Shown here: positions 17,376-26,226 of the stretch, piece after piece
Numbering within the stretch: the stretch's first letter is position 1
How the letters are laid out: each line of letters starts with the position of its first letter
Assembly: GCF_021278965.1 (NCBI RefSeq)
Contig: NZ_CP065589.1
Coordinates: 1,431,001 to 1,495,000 of the forward strand
Length of the DNA stretch: 64,000 nt
Reading direction: 5' to 3'
Source: Chryseobacterium capnotolerans
GTDB taxonomy: Bacteria > Bacteroidota > Bacteroidia > Flavobacteriales > Weeksellaceae
Notes under the pieces: generated by a model
Told to the model about the DNA's origin: nothing
The model's input: only the letters and a program-made list of their open reading frames with translations
Database searches by the model: none
Translations under genes and position numbers: made by a program

Positions 17376-19718
17376 ATGAAAAAACACATTTACGGACTAA
17401 TTATTTTCTGTCTTTTGGGTAAAAACATAAAGGCCCAAAACGGATATATTTATGTTCACAAAAAGGCTATAAGTGAAGTAGCCTCGCTCAATTTTAATTT
17501 TAATTTAACAGATTCCGGAGGCAATTCTGTTGCCAATTTTACCCTTAATGATAAACCAGAGGGATTTAATTCATTTGATATAGGAAATAGTCATGATGCT
17601 GGAGAAGGGCAATTATGGAGTGTAGTCAATAATAGTAGTAATGCACAAGAAGTACATACTGTTGCCGGAACAATTTATACAAGGCCAGTGGGCAGCTCTA
17701 ATTGGCTTGGAACCTCAATTATTAATGCAAAATCTGTAGATGGAATAGGGCAGAATACTGCTGTATATTCCGATGCATCTGGTAATGTGGGATTGTACAA
17801 TAATGGAAATTCTATTGTTATTTGGTCACCCGCTTCCCATTCTAATGTAGGAATTGTAGATGTTGCCTCTGGTGGGCCTACAGGAATTATAGCCGTGGTG
17901 GGTGATAATGGAATGATCTACAAATACACAGGAGATGGAACTAATGACTCATGGATTGTATTTTCTAAAGTAACGAATAATGGCACTAGTCTTCCTTTTC
18001 GATTAGATGTACATCCAGGTACAGGAGATGTTGTTTTTATAAAAAGCAAAGGTGATGGGAATATTTACAGAATATCTTCTTCGGATCCCTCTTCAGCAGT
18101 GCCCGTTCTCGTTACCAATGCACCTTCAGGTAATGCTCCAGACACCGCACGTGATGTTGCCGTTAGTAATAATGATAATGTATATGCAAATTATGGTGCA
18201 ACTATCTCTCGGTATGCCAATGGTTCATGGACTACAAACCCAAAGTCAAGAAATCTATATGGTCTTACGGCAGGGGTTAGTGATCAGGTTTGGTCTATTA
18301 ATAAAAATAATTCCAACCTTATTCAGCATACTATTTATACTAGAACATCAACAGGTGATTGGCTAGATGATGAAAGAGTAAGAACCAGTACAAATGGTAA
18401 TTCTATCATGATTCCGGTTCCGGCAGGAGTTTACAGCCTTTCTGAGATAGTTTCGTCGGGATGGAATAATAGTGATATCAAATTATATGATCCTACTAAT
18501 AACAGTTCTGCAAATTTGGCGAGTTCCACCTCTACAATAAATGTTTCTGCTAATGAAGTGGTTAATATAGTTTATAGTAATGTTTTAGAAAATCCCATAG
18601 TAACACCTGCTGTTTGTGCTACCAACTATATCTTAACTTTTGGGCAAGGTGCTTCTACCTATGGAAATGCAGCACAGGGATTTACTTCATATCATTATTT
18701 TGCTAACGGACAAGTGGCTGATGGCTATTATACCTTAGCTAAAACAAGTGCCGGATGGTTTGCTGGTGGACCGGTGCCACCTTTATTAAATCATACTCCT
18801 AATGATCCTAATGGCTATTTTGCGCTTTTCAATGCTTCATATGCAACAGATGACTTCTTTAGGCAAACAGTTACAGGTTTATCTGTAGGTACAAAGTATG
18901 AATTTGCCTTTTGGGTTGCAGATCTAGGTCCGTCATTCTCCATACGTCCAAATGTTACAATGGGAATAGTAGATCCTAATAATGGAACTTTATTGGCTTC
19001 TATTAATACAGGAGATATTTCATCTACTATCTGGAAGAGGTATAGCTTTACATTTACTGCAACTTCTACAACCGGAGAGATATTTTTAAAGAATAACTCA
19101 GTTGGAGGTGATGGGAATGATATTGCCATTGATGATATCACCTTTGCACCGGCTCCTCCGGAGATACCCAATGTTGAAATGACAGGCGGGTTAACAACTA
19201 TATGCAGCAATATGAGTAATAACCCTACACAATACCAGTTTACAAATTCTCTGGCAGGAGGAGTTTGGGGCTCAGATAATCCCGGCTTAATTACAATTAA
19301 CCCTAATACAGGACTTGCTTCAGCCGTTTATGGGGCCTCTGGAACTGCGGAAATTATTTATAATCATACTAATGTAAGTGGCTGTGTCAGCGAATCAAAA
19401 TTAGTAGTAAATGTAGGGAATTGCTCCTGCTATAATCCGGTTACAAATACAAATGCGGGTATAGATACAAAATTTGGTATAACCCTACAACAAAGGGCTG
19501 GCGCCGATAATGGAAATTGGCCAATGGTCCGAAAATCAGCACATGCTGTTTTAGAATCCAATACCAAAGGTTTTGTGATTACGAGGATTCCAACCACTGG
19601 GTTATCTGCAATCACATCCCCACAAGAAGGAATGATGGTATATGATACTACAGCAAAATGCTTGAAAATATATAGCGATGGAACCTGGAAATGTTTTTCT
19701 ACGCCTTCCTGTCCGTAA
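17376..19718 (+). CDS. Large secreted multidomain protein, tectonin-like propeller plus adhesion-type domains
   Basis: 780 residues with a signal peptide ending near NIKAQ. Residues ~60-330 hold repeats alternating WS/WL and short Gly/Asp turns (EGQLWSVV, GVSDQVWSIN), the pattern of tectonin-type beta-propellers. Residues ~405-600 look like a carbohydrate-binding jelly-roll (DDFFRQTVTGLSVGTKYEF, GNDIAIDDITF), followed by an Ig-like segment (~605-690, CVSESKLVVNV). The last ~90 residues hold a GMMVYDTTAKCLKIY motif shared with the next gene. Probably a surface or secreted binding protein; ligand unknown. Confidence 0.65.
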   Translation: MKKHIYGLIIFCLLGKNIKAQNGYIYVHKKAISEVASLNFNFNLTDSGGNSVANFTLNDKPEGFNSFDIGNSHDAGEGQLWSVVNNSSNAQEVHTVAGTIYTRPVGSSNWLGTSIINAKSVDGIGQNTAVYSDASGNVGLYNNGNSIVIWSPASHSNVGIVDVASGGPTGIIAVVGDNGMIYKYTGDGTNDSWIVFSKVTNNGTSLPFRLDVHPGTGDVVFIKSKGDGNIYRISSSDPSSAVPVLVTNAPSGNAPDTARDVAVSNNDNVYANYGATISRYANGSWTTNPKSRNLYGLTAGVSDQVWSINKNNSNLIQHTIYTRTSTGDWLDDERVRTSTNGNSIMIPVPAGVYSLSEIVSSGWNNSDIKLYDPTNNSSANLASSTSTINVSANEVVNIVYSNVLENPIVTPAVCATNYILTFGQGASTYGNAAQGFTSYHYFANGQVADGYYTLAKTSAGWFAGGPVPPLLNHTPNDPNGYFALFNASYATDDFFRQTVTGLSVGTKYEFAFWVADLGPSFSIRPNVTMGIVDPNNGTLLASINTGDISSTIWKRYSFTFTATSTTGEIFLKNNSVGGDGNDIAIDDITFAPAPPEIPNVEMTGGLTTICSNMSNNPTQYQFTNSLAGGVWGSDNPGLITINPNTGLASAVYGASGTAEIIYNHTNVSGCVSESKLVVNVGNCSCYNPVTNTNAGIDTKFGITLQQRAGADNGNWPMVRKSAHAVLESNTKGFVITRIPTTGLSAITSPQEGMMVYDTTAKCLKIYSDGTWKCFSTPSCP

Positions 19719-19752
19719 TTATTATTCCTCTTTTAAATTTAAACCATTAGAC

Positions 19753-20286
19753 ATGAAAAAAATTATAATGCTAAGTGCAATATTTCTATATAAAATATTT
19801 TTTGCTCAAGTAATTTTTGGTGATGCAATAGGAACGGCAGCTAATAAAACTTCCGTTTTGCTAGAATTTGCAAACACAAATAATAAAGGTATTATCCTGC
19901 CTTATGTAAAAAGTCTGCCTAGTGCAGCTACTCCTGGAACACTCCTGCTGGATGCTTCCAACTCTTCAAAAGCAAGAATTAAATATTATAATGGGGCTTG
20001 GCAGGATCTAAGTGGGAAAGACGGTAACATGGGAACGGTTCTTACTCAACAAACAAATGATATCGAAAATACTAATGCAAAAGTTATTATTGGATCTAAT
20101 ACCAGTTCTGCAGATGGGGTATTAGTATTGGAGTCTGTAACAAAAGCGATGATTATACCTATTGTAAGCGACGTTAATAATATCCCCAGTCCCTCACCTG
20201 GCATGATGGTGTATATTAATAAAATTGGTGCTAAAAGATTAGCTTTTTTTAATGGATCTGTTTGGTCTTTCTGGGCATCAAATTAA
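19753..20286 (+). CDS. Secreted hypothetical protein with GMMVY motif
   Basis: 177 residues from ATG 19753, which opens a clean signal peptide (MKKIIMLSAIFLYKIFFAQ); an upstream in-frame start inside the previous gene is unlikely. Two related motifs, NNKGIILPYVKSL and TKAMIIPIV, are followed by SPSPGMMVYINK and FNGSVW, resembling the C-terminus of the preceding protein. The gene follows it by 34 bases, so the two are likely co-expressed and may form one surface structure. Function unknown. Confidence 0.72.
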   Translation: MKKIIMLSAIFLYKIFFAQVIFGDAIGTAANKTSVLLEFANTNNKGIILPYVKSLPSAATPGTLLLDASNSSKARIKYYNGAWQDLSGKDGNMGTVLTQQTNDIENTNAKVIIGSNTSSADGVLVLESVTKAMIIPIVSDVNNIPSPSPGMMVYINKIGAKRLAFFNGSVWSFWASN

Positions 20287-20303
20287 GCTATTATTCAATT
20301 AAT

Positions 20304-20331
20304 ATCACTGTTGTTTAATAGCAACAGTGAT
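20304..20331. terminator. Hairpin after the secreted-protein pair
   Basis: ATCACTGTTG (20304-20313) pairs perfectly with CAACAGTGAT (20322-20331). It lies 17 bases after the stop at 20286. The downstream plus strand is A-rich, not T-rich, so it is not a classical intrinsic terminator in that direction. Confidence 0.45.
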
Positions 20332-20343
20332 AAATAAAAATTA

Positions 20344-20412
20344 ATTGCCTTCTTATTTTCCTCAAAATAAAAAAAACACAACTTCAATATATATAGTAAA
20401 TAAAGAAGGCAA
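20344..20412. repeat. Imperfect inverted repeat upstream of the HTH trio
   Basis: TTGCCTTCTTATTT (20344-20357) is the near-complement of AAATAAAGAAGGCAA (20398-20412), differing by one extra A. The ~40 bases between are A-rich. It could be a foldback element or a regulatory structure in front of the gene at 20451. Confidence 0.45.
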
Positions 20413-20450
20413 CATTTTTAATATCCTCTCAAAAACCTTATAGAATTTTC

Positions 20451-20933
20451 ATGAAATTTAATAACTATAGCCATGCACGAGCATTTTTAATAATAAATTG
20501 TTTTCTACTCATTGTTACTTTTCTATATCTGTTTTTTTCAATTGTTTTTTATAATATTTCAGAAATACTATTAATGATCATTTCGTTTACATTGATCATA
20601 ATCTGGTTAATTAATAATTTGATTTTTACTAATAAAATTGAAATTGACAGCACAAGCGAAGTTCTGAGTATTGCTATTTCTCATCCTTTCATGAAAAAGC
20701 ACATCCATAATTCAAAGATGCTTACGGAATTTCCAAAGCAAAGGCTTGTTAAATACAAAATGAAAAGGACCTTATTTAAAACAAATCTTAAGATATCCTT
20801 TAAAAGAGGAGAAGTATACAAGTCTAATTTCCATAGCCAATCATTCAAGTTTTATAGATTAAATAATGCTCAGCGGTTATGTTTAGAAAGTGAATTAACA
20901 AAAATTATAAATAAGAACAATGGGCTTATATAA
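20451..20933 (+). CDS. Small membrane protein of unknown function
   Basis: 160 residues: a short N-terminus, two adjacent hydrophobic helices at about 12-35 and 38-60, then a basic cytoplasmic tail (KYKMKRTLFKTNLKISFKRG) that looks like mixed beta strands, as in small PH-like domains. No catalytic motif. It overlaps the next gene by 14 bases in another frame, so the two are translationally coupled. It begins a three-gene unit with two HTH proteins. Confidence 0.65.
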   Translation: MKFNNYSHARAFLIINCFLLIVTFLYLFFSIVFYNISEILLMIISFTLIIIWLINNLIFTNKIEIDSTSEVLSIAISHPFMKKHIHNSKMLTEFPKQRLVKYKMKRTLFKTNLKISFKRGEVYKSNFHSQSFKFYRLNNAQRLCLESELTKIINKNNGLI

Positions 20934-21360
20934 AGACATACATATAGGAAACCTGATTAAATTAAGGGTCAATGAAACGAATATAGATATCTTAAGAATT
21001 TGTAATTTTTTCAGTATCAATACTGAGGAAATTGAAAATATGTACAATCAACCGTCTTTAGATTCGGAAACTCTTCTTAGATGGTCTAAGCTTCTTGAGT
21101 ACGATTTTTTCAGATTATATTCTCAGCATCTTATATTATATTCCCCGCCGGCTTCACTTAAACAAACTGAGATATCCGGTAAAAAGCATTCCTTACCTGT
21201 ATTCAAGAAAAATATTTATACAAAAGAGGTTATAGATTTTCTCGTAGAACTTGTAGAGTCTGGAGATAAAACTATAAAACAGGTAATAGAAGATTATAGA
21301 ATTCCAAAAACTACTTTACATAAATGGATAGACAAATACAAAAAAAATATTGAAACCTGA
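20920..21360 (+). CDS. HTH protein with transposase-like C-terminal domain
   Basis: 146 residues. The N-terminal half is helical (DILRICNFFSINTEEIENMY, LLRWSKLLEYDFFRLY), and the C-terminal ~45 residues are a transposase/Psq-like HTH: VIEDYRIPKTTLHKWIDKYK. No DDE catalytic domain follows, so this is not an active transposase; it may be a regulator derived from one. It overlaps both neighbours, 14 bases upstream and 11 downstream. Unrecognised beyond the HTH. Confidence 0.65.
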   Translation: MGLYKDIHIGNLIKLRVNETNIDILRICNFFSINTEEIENMYNQPSLDSETLLRWSKLLEYDFFRLYSQHLILYSPPASLKQTEISGKKHSLPVFKKNIYTKEVIDFLVELVESGDKTIKQVIEDYRIPKTTLHKWIDKYKKNIET

Positions 21361-21658
21361 TTACAGTCGAATCTATAATGATTTGATTGAGAGAAGGTAT
21401 CCGGAGAGAAAAATGGAATTTAAATCTATATTAGATAAAAAAACACTATCAACTCTGGATGTTATTAAATTAAATCAAAGAATATTCAGGGGAAATGAAT
21501 ATTTTATTTTGAATCAGAAACATCGGTCTTATGATAAAAAAGCTATCTTAGAAATTCTTGACTACCAAAAAATAAATAAATTGAATAATAAACAATTAGC
21601 ATTAAAATTCAATATGAGCCGTAATACGATTGGAAAATGGAAAAAGATATTTTTATGA
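21350..21658 (+). CDS. Small HTH protein, partner of the preceding gene
   Basis: 102 residues from a TTG start. The C-terminal ~40 residues form another HTH (NNKQLALKFNMSRNTIGKWKKIF), preceded by NQKHRSYDKKAILEILDY. The N-terminal half is charged and helical. It lacks any catalytic domain. It overlaps the previous HTH gene by 11 bases, a tight coupling that suggests the two DNA-binding proteins work together. An exact function cannot be given. Confidence 0.62.
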   Translation: MKPDYSRIYNDLIERRYPERKMEFKSILDKKTLSTLDVIKLNQRIFRGNEYFILNQKHRSYDKKAILEILDYQKINKLNNKQLALKFNMSRNTIGKWKKIFL

Positions 21659-21710
21659 ATTCATATTGATTTTTGTGATTTAAATAATCTCAAAAAAAGA
21701 TTATAAAAAA

Positions 21711-21740
21711 ATAGCGTCAACTGTTTCTAGTTGACGCTAT
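21711..21740 (-). terminator. Intrinsic terminator of tRNA-Arg
   Basis: Perfect 12-bp stem: ATAGCGTCAACT (21711-21722) with AGTTGACGCTAT (21729-21740), loop GTTTCT. On the minus strand it is followed directly by six T's. It lies 10 bases beyond the tRNA 3' end and could also stop plus-strand transcription of the HTH trio. Confidence 0.8.
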
Positions 21741-21750
21741 TTGGTTTTTG

Positions 21751-21824
21751 TGACCTCGACAGGATTCAAACCTGTAACCTTCTGAGCCGTAATCAGATGC
21801 GCTATTCAGTTGCGCCACGAGGCC
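21751..21824 (-). tRNA. tRNA-Arg (anticodon ACG)
   Basis: The minus strand folds as a cloverleaf: acceptor GGCCTCG/CGAGGTC with one G-T pair, D-stem GCGC/GCGC, anticodon stem TCTGA/TCAGA around loop TTACGGC (anticodon ACG), and T-arm ACAGG-TTTGAAT-CCTGT. The discriminator base is A and CCA is not encoded. Confidence 0.95.
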
Positions 21825-21851
21825 GTTTGTTATGTTGTTGTTTAACGGTTG

Positions 21852-21859
21852 CAAATATA
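21852..21859 (-). promoter_or_regulatory. Promoter -7 element (TATATTTG) of tRNA-Arg
   Basis: Exact TAnnTTTG on the minus strand, 27 bases upstream of the tRNA 5' end at 21824. The spacing fits a short 5' leader. Confidence 0.6.
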
Positions 21860-21883
21860 CCACTTTTTTCCGTTCTTTGAAAC

Positions 21884-22930
21884 ATGAAAAAGAAAATTTT
21901 ACTTTTATTTACGGTATTTTCGCTAATTGCCTGTAAAAGAGAATCAAAAATTTCGTCCTCAGATTGGACAAATATCTCAAATCGCACCCAATACAAAGAG
22001 CAAGATGGAAGGTTGGAGCTGAAATCGGGAAATTTCACCTATAATTTCAAGCAAAATCAAACACCTTTCAAGAAAATCATCCTGCTTAATGCAAGTATGG
22101 CAGGGTATATTTCAGAGCTTGGAGCTGAAAATTTAATCATTGGAGTGTCAAGTCCCGAGTATATTTATTCAGAAAAAATCCAGAATCTGATTAAAGAAGG
22201 AAAAATTCAGAATGTAGGAAGTGATCAGAAGTATGATGTGGAGAAAATTATTTCCATGAAGCCGGATGCGATTTTCACCAATTATATTGCAAGTTTCGAT
22301 AATGCTTATCAGCTACTGAAGAACAATGGTATTCAGGTGATATTTCTGGATGAGTATATGGAGCAGCAGCCATTGCAGAAAACAGCTTATGTAAAACTGT
22401 TCGGAGAGCTTTTCGGAAAAGAAAAAGAAGCCGAAGCTAAATATCAGGAAGTAGAGAAAAATTATAATGATCTGAAGAAATTGGCCTTAACGGCAAAAGA
22501 AAAACCAGTTGTACTGGCGAATGAAATGTATGGTGATGTTTGGTATCTTCCTGGTGGAAATACTTCCGTAGCTCACTATATTGCTGATGCTAATGCTGCT
22601 TATATTATGAAAGATAATAAGGATGAAAAAGCCTTAACCATGAGCTTTGAAGAGGTTTTTGCTAAGACTGGTGGCGTTCAGTACTGGGTAAATGCAGGAA
22701 ATCACACTTCAAAAAAAGAAATGCTGAAGATGAATCCTTTCTACGGAAAGCTGACTGTATTCAATAACGGTAAACTGTATACAATGGCCGGAAAAGAGAG
22801 AGATAAAGCTAACGACTTCTTTGAAAGTGGGGTGGTAAGAGCAGATTTGATCCTTAAAGACTATATTAAAATCTTTCATCCTGAACTTTTACCGGATTAC
22901 CAGCTTACTTATATGAAAGAATTGCAGTAA
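21884..22930 (+). CDS. ABC transporter substrate-binding lipoprotein (BtuF/FhuD-like)
   Basis: 348 residues with a lipobox signal (FSLIACKRES). The fold matches periplasmic binding proteins with a helical backbone that bind cobalamin, haem or ferric siderophores: first lobe KIILLNASMAGYISELGAENLIIGVSSPEY, DVEKIISMKPDAIFTNY, second lobe YLPGGNTSVAHYIADANAAYI and LYTMAGKERDKANDFFESGVVRADLILKD. No permease or ATPase gene is adjacent, so its membrane partners are elsewhere. Ligand cannot be told from sequence. Confidence 0.85.
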   Translation: MKKKILLLFTVFSLIACKRESKISSSDWTNISNRTQYKEQDGRLELKSGNFTYNFKQNQTPFKKIILLNASMAGYISELGAENLIIGVSSPEYIYSEKIQNLIKEGKIQNVGSDQKYDVEKIISMKPDAIFTNYIASFDNAYQLLKNNGIQVIFLDEYMEQQPLQKTAYVKLFGELFGKEKEAEAKYQEVEKNYNDLKKLALTAKEKPVVLANEMYGDVWYLPGGNTSVAHYIADANAAYIMKDNKDEKALTMSFEEVFAKTGGVQYWVNAGNHTSKKEMLKMNPFYGKLTVFNNGKLYTMAGKERDKANDFFESGVVRADLILKDYIKIFHPELLPDYQLTYMKELQ

Positions 22931-22945
22931 ATCGGACTATTTGCT

Positions 22946-22953
22946 TATTTTTG
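22946..22953 (+). promoter_or_regulatory. Candidate -7 element (TATTTTTG) before mtgA
   Basis: TAnnTTTG match 21 bases before ATG 22974 and just after the stop of the binding-protein gene. Confidence 0.4.
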
Positions 22954-22973
22954 CCTTTCCTTTTTATAAAGTT

Positions 22974-23617
22974 ATGTGGAAAAGAATTAAACAATTTATT
23001 TTCATCGTTCTTGTGCTGAACGTGGTTTTTATCATTTGGGGAAGATTTTTCAATCCACCCATTACCCTTACGCAGATAGGAGGTCTTTTTGAGTACGGAA
23101 AATTACACAGAGACTATATTTCCTATGATAAAATGGGAAGTAATGTAAAAAAAGCAGTGATTGCTTCAGAAGACCAAAAGTTCTTTGATCATGACGGGTT
23201 CGATTATACCGCCATTGAAAAAGCAATGAAGTATAACGAAAAAGGGAAAAAAATAAGAGGTGGAAGTACGATCTCCCAGCAGACGGCAAAAAATGTCTTC
23301 CTTTGGCAGGGCAGAAGCTGGGTAAGAAAAGGCCTTGAAGCAGTCTATACCTTCATTATTGAAAAGTATGGAGCAAAGATATTATCCTTGAAAGATACCT
23401 GAATTCCATTGAAATGGGTCAGGGAGTATTCGGTGTAGAAGCAGCAGCACAATATTATTTCGGTAAATCATCTAAGGATCTAAGTACCTCAGATGCAGCC
23501 TGGATTGCTGCTGTACTGCCGAATCCAAAGAAATATGATCCAAAGAATCCATCCCCTTATTTAAGAAAGAAACACAATTGGATCATGAGACAGATGAGGA
23601 ATGTGAGTTTGAAATAG
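22974..23617 (+). CDS. mtgA: Monofunctional peptidoglycan transglycosylase (frameshifted)
   Basis: GT51 enzyme that polymerises lipid II into glycan strands at the inner membrane. It has an N-terminal membrane helix (FIFIVLVLNVVFIIWG), catalytic Glu66 in ASEDQKFFDHDGFD, then GGSTISQQTAKNVFLW, and after the break RYLNSIEMGQGVFGVEAAAQYYF. The frame is lost near 23365, where GAAAAGTATGG lacks one base needed for the usual EKIWSKD. With it the protein is 214 residues, the normal length for MtgA. No transpeptidase domain. The start is ATG 22974 rather than the upstream TTG. Confidence 0.9.
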
Positions 23618-23630
23618 TATCTTTGTACTA

Positions 23631-25666
23631 ATGAAATTCTTTAATTCCAGCACAAATTTTGAGTCAGTTCTTAAAAAATACTTTTCTTTTAAGAACGAAA
23701 CCCTTTCTTTGGAACCTTTTGCAGAGCTACTGGAGAGTGTGAAAAGAGCAGACTTTACAGATGTGCTTAATTTTCTTAAAAGCAATCCGAATTTTGCGGA
23801 AAACTTCAAATATTACATTCATAATATTTTTAAAGGAAGACCATTCAATCTGTCACTAACAGAAGCCAATATTCTTTCTGAAAATGCCTTCTTCCCGGAA
23901 CTTAAAAAAGAATTCTGAATAAAGTTCTGCCACCTGTAGAAAATGAGAAAACAGTGTGGTATATGATTGATAATGTAAGTTTAAGACCTAAATCGGACTT
24001 AAAATACCTTCACAACCTTCCGGAAAATGAAGTGAATGAATTTCTGATACTCATCGGAGCTTCAGACTTTATCATTAAACCTAATGTAAAAAAAGAACTG
24101 ATCTTCTCAATGAACATCCTTTCATGGAGGGTGACGGGAATGGCGATGGAAGTGGAAGTGGTAAGAATGGCTCCTCAGTACAGGAATCTTTCCAATCCGT
24201 TTTTGGCTCTTCAGAACGAATTGGAAGCCTTAGCTGATGATTTGGTTAAAGATCCTGACTTACAGCTTCATTCCAAAGACAGCCGCTATAAGCAGATTAA
24301 GATTTATTCGGAGCAATGTCTGGAATTTGTGAACATAGCCTTCAAAAATTCAGCAAAATATGGAATTTCAGGAAAGATTAATCAATCATTGCTGAAAATC
24401 CGTCAGCAGACGAAAAGAATTTATGAGATTGTACAACTGTTGATTATTGACAATGAAGAAGATGTTTTAGTGAGATCTAAACAGTTGATATTCAATATTT
24501 TGAATTACAAATCTCACAAGAATAATATTGCGGACCTAATCAACGACAGTACGAGACTGATTTCTCACCTTATCACGAATCACACGGCAGAAACAGGGAC
24601 TCATTATATTACTTCCACCAGGAAAGAATATATGACTATGTTCTATAAAGCGAGTGGTGGTGGGATTATCGTAGGAGCACTCTGCGTATTGAAAATGCTG
24701 TACGGATATATTCCAGGGAGTGATTTTTCACACGCGTTTCTATATTCCATGAACTATGCGATGGGATTTGTCATGATTTATCTGATGGGCTTCACACTAG
24801 CTACAAAACAGCCGGCAATGACCGCCGCAACCATGACCAAAGTATTATCTGAAGAAGGAAACAGCCAAAGAAATAATACTGAATTTGCCCACCTTGTATC
24901 TAAACTATTCCGAAGTCAGTTTATTGCTTTCGTAGGAAACGTCTTATTGGCATTTCCGGTAGCGCTTGCTATTATTTATGGGCTGGACGTATTCTTCTCT
25001 CAAAACCTTGCTATTGACAGATCAGATAAGCTATTAAAAGATCTTGATCCATTTAAATCCAAAGCCATTCTTCACGCAAGTATTGCAGGATTTTACCTTT
25101 TTATTTCAGGGATTATTTCAGGAAATATTGGGAACAACTCAGTATTCTACCAGATTCCGGAGAGAATAGCCAAAAATCTTTCTATCAGAAGCTTTTTCGG
25201 GAAGAAATTCGCAAAAGGATTATCAAAATATTATGCTAAAAACTGGCCGGGAATTGTTTCTAATTTCTGGTTCGGGGTTTTCCTTGGTGCTACGGCACCT
25301 GTAGGATTATTCTTCGGGCTTGATCTAGATATCAGACACATTACTTTTGCTGCCGGGAATTTTGCATTAGGATTGTATGGAAAAGATTTCTCTGTAGATT
25401 CCTATACATTTTGGATTTCCTTTATAACGGTTTTCTTAATTGGTTTCTTCAACTTTCTGGTAAGTTTCAGTTTATCTATGTTTCTGGCCTTCAGATCAAG
25501 AAAGATGAACTTCGGACAGGTAAGTGAGATCTATAAGGAGATTTTTAAATATTTCATAAAACATCCGTTAAAATTCTTCCTGCCACTGCGTTCAGGGCTA
25601 GATAAAAAAGCTGATGATCTGATGAGCAGTACGATTTCTAATAAATCTGAAGAGCAGGATCATTAG
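23631..25666 (+). CDS. Gcr-type 'site-specific recombinase' family membrane protein (frameshifted)
   Basis: 678 residues after repair. The N-terminal ~280 residues are soluble and helical; the rest has about seven membrane helices. Family members carry the historical label 'site-specific recombinase Gcr', but no recombinase catalytic motif is visible and the membrane segments argue for another role. The break lies at about 23914 (KKEF, then LNKVLPPVENE) and needs one added base. It starts 13 bases after mtgA, so envelope-related co-expression is plausible. A weak hairpin with T8 at 25688-25717 follows. Confidence 0.75.
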
Positions 25667-25783
25667 AATACTATAATTAGATATAAAAATCCTAGAAATT
25701 ATTCTGGGTTTTTTTTGAATTTAATCTCTCTACTATGTGATTTAAATATAATTTATTAATTTGGATGGCATAATTATTTCGAT

Positions 25784-26215
25784 ATGGTAAGATTTGATAT
25801 TTTATGGAAAAAATCATCCTGGGACTTTTAAACCCTGTAATGTTGTAGAATTTCCCAATCAATGTGCAATACGGATGAGTGAAGCATTTAGTAAATCAGG
25901 AGTAGATTTAAGTTCTTTTTCAGGAGCAAGATGCTGGGAAAAACATGATGATAAATTTAGACATATTTTAAGAGCTCAGGAATTGGCTAATTAGGTGGAT
26001 AAACACCCTGAGATATTTGGTAATACCTTAAAACTTTCAAGAAAAAAATATCCTAAAATGAATAGTAAAAGTTTTAAACATAAAGGTTTAATTTTCATCA
26101 AAGATGATTGGGAGCAACAGATCACATCGATTTATGGGATGGAATTTCTTTGAGAGCTGGATCTGTTAATTATTTATCTTTGGGTGTTGAAATATGGTTC
26201 TGGCCATTAATTTAA
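25784..26215 (+). pseudogene. Tae4-family T6SS amidase effector (three lesions)
   Basis: Rebuilt as 143 residues. Tae4 enzymes cleave the gamma-D-Glu/mDAP bond of peptidoglycan. The catalytic Cys27 sits in FPNQCAIRMSEAF and catalytic His114 in QQDHIDLWDG, with ARCW between, as in the family. Lesions: an extra A in the A6 run near 25808; TAG at 25992-25994 where Trp is expected (LAN-W-VDKH); and one missing G near 26120. Two indels look like sequence error, but the nonsense codon is a substitution and could be real inactivation. The lipoprotein gene 11 bases downstream is probably the immunity gene. No T6SS genes are in the window. Confidence 0.72.
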
Positions 26216-26226
26216 ATTCTTTTGAT

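Noticed and set aside
18815..19210. 131-codon minus-strand ORF
   Set aside because: Antisense shadow inside the secreted multidomain protein; low-complexity composition without motif.
21751..22930. tRNA-Arg as an integration site of a genomic island
   Set aside because: No integrase gene and no repeated tRNA 3' end at a matching distance; only hairpin relics resembling its terminator were found.
23631..25666. Reading the Gcr-family gene as an active integrase of a mobile island
   Set aside because: No tyrosine- or serine-recombinase residues; multiple membrane helices; the name is historical.
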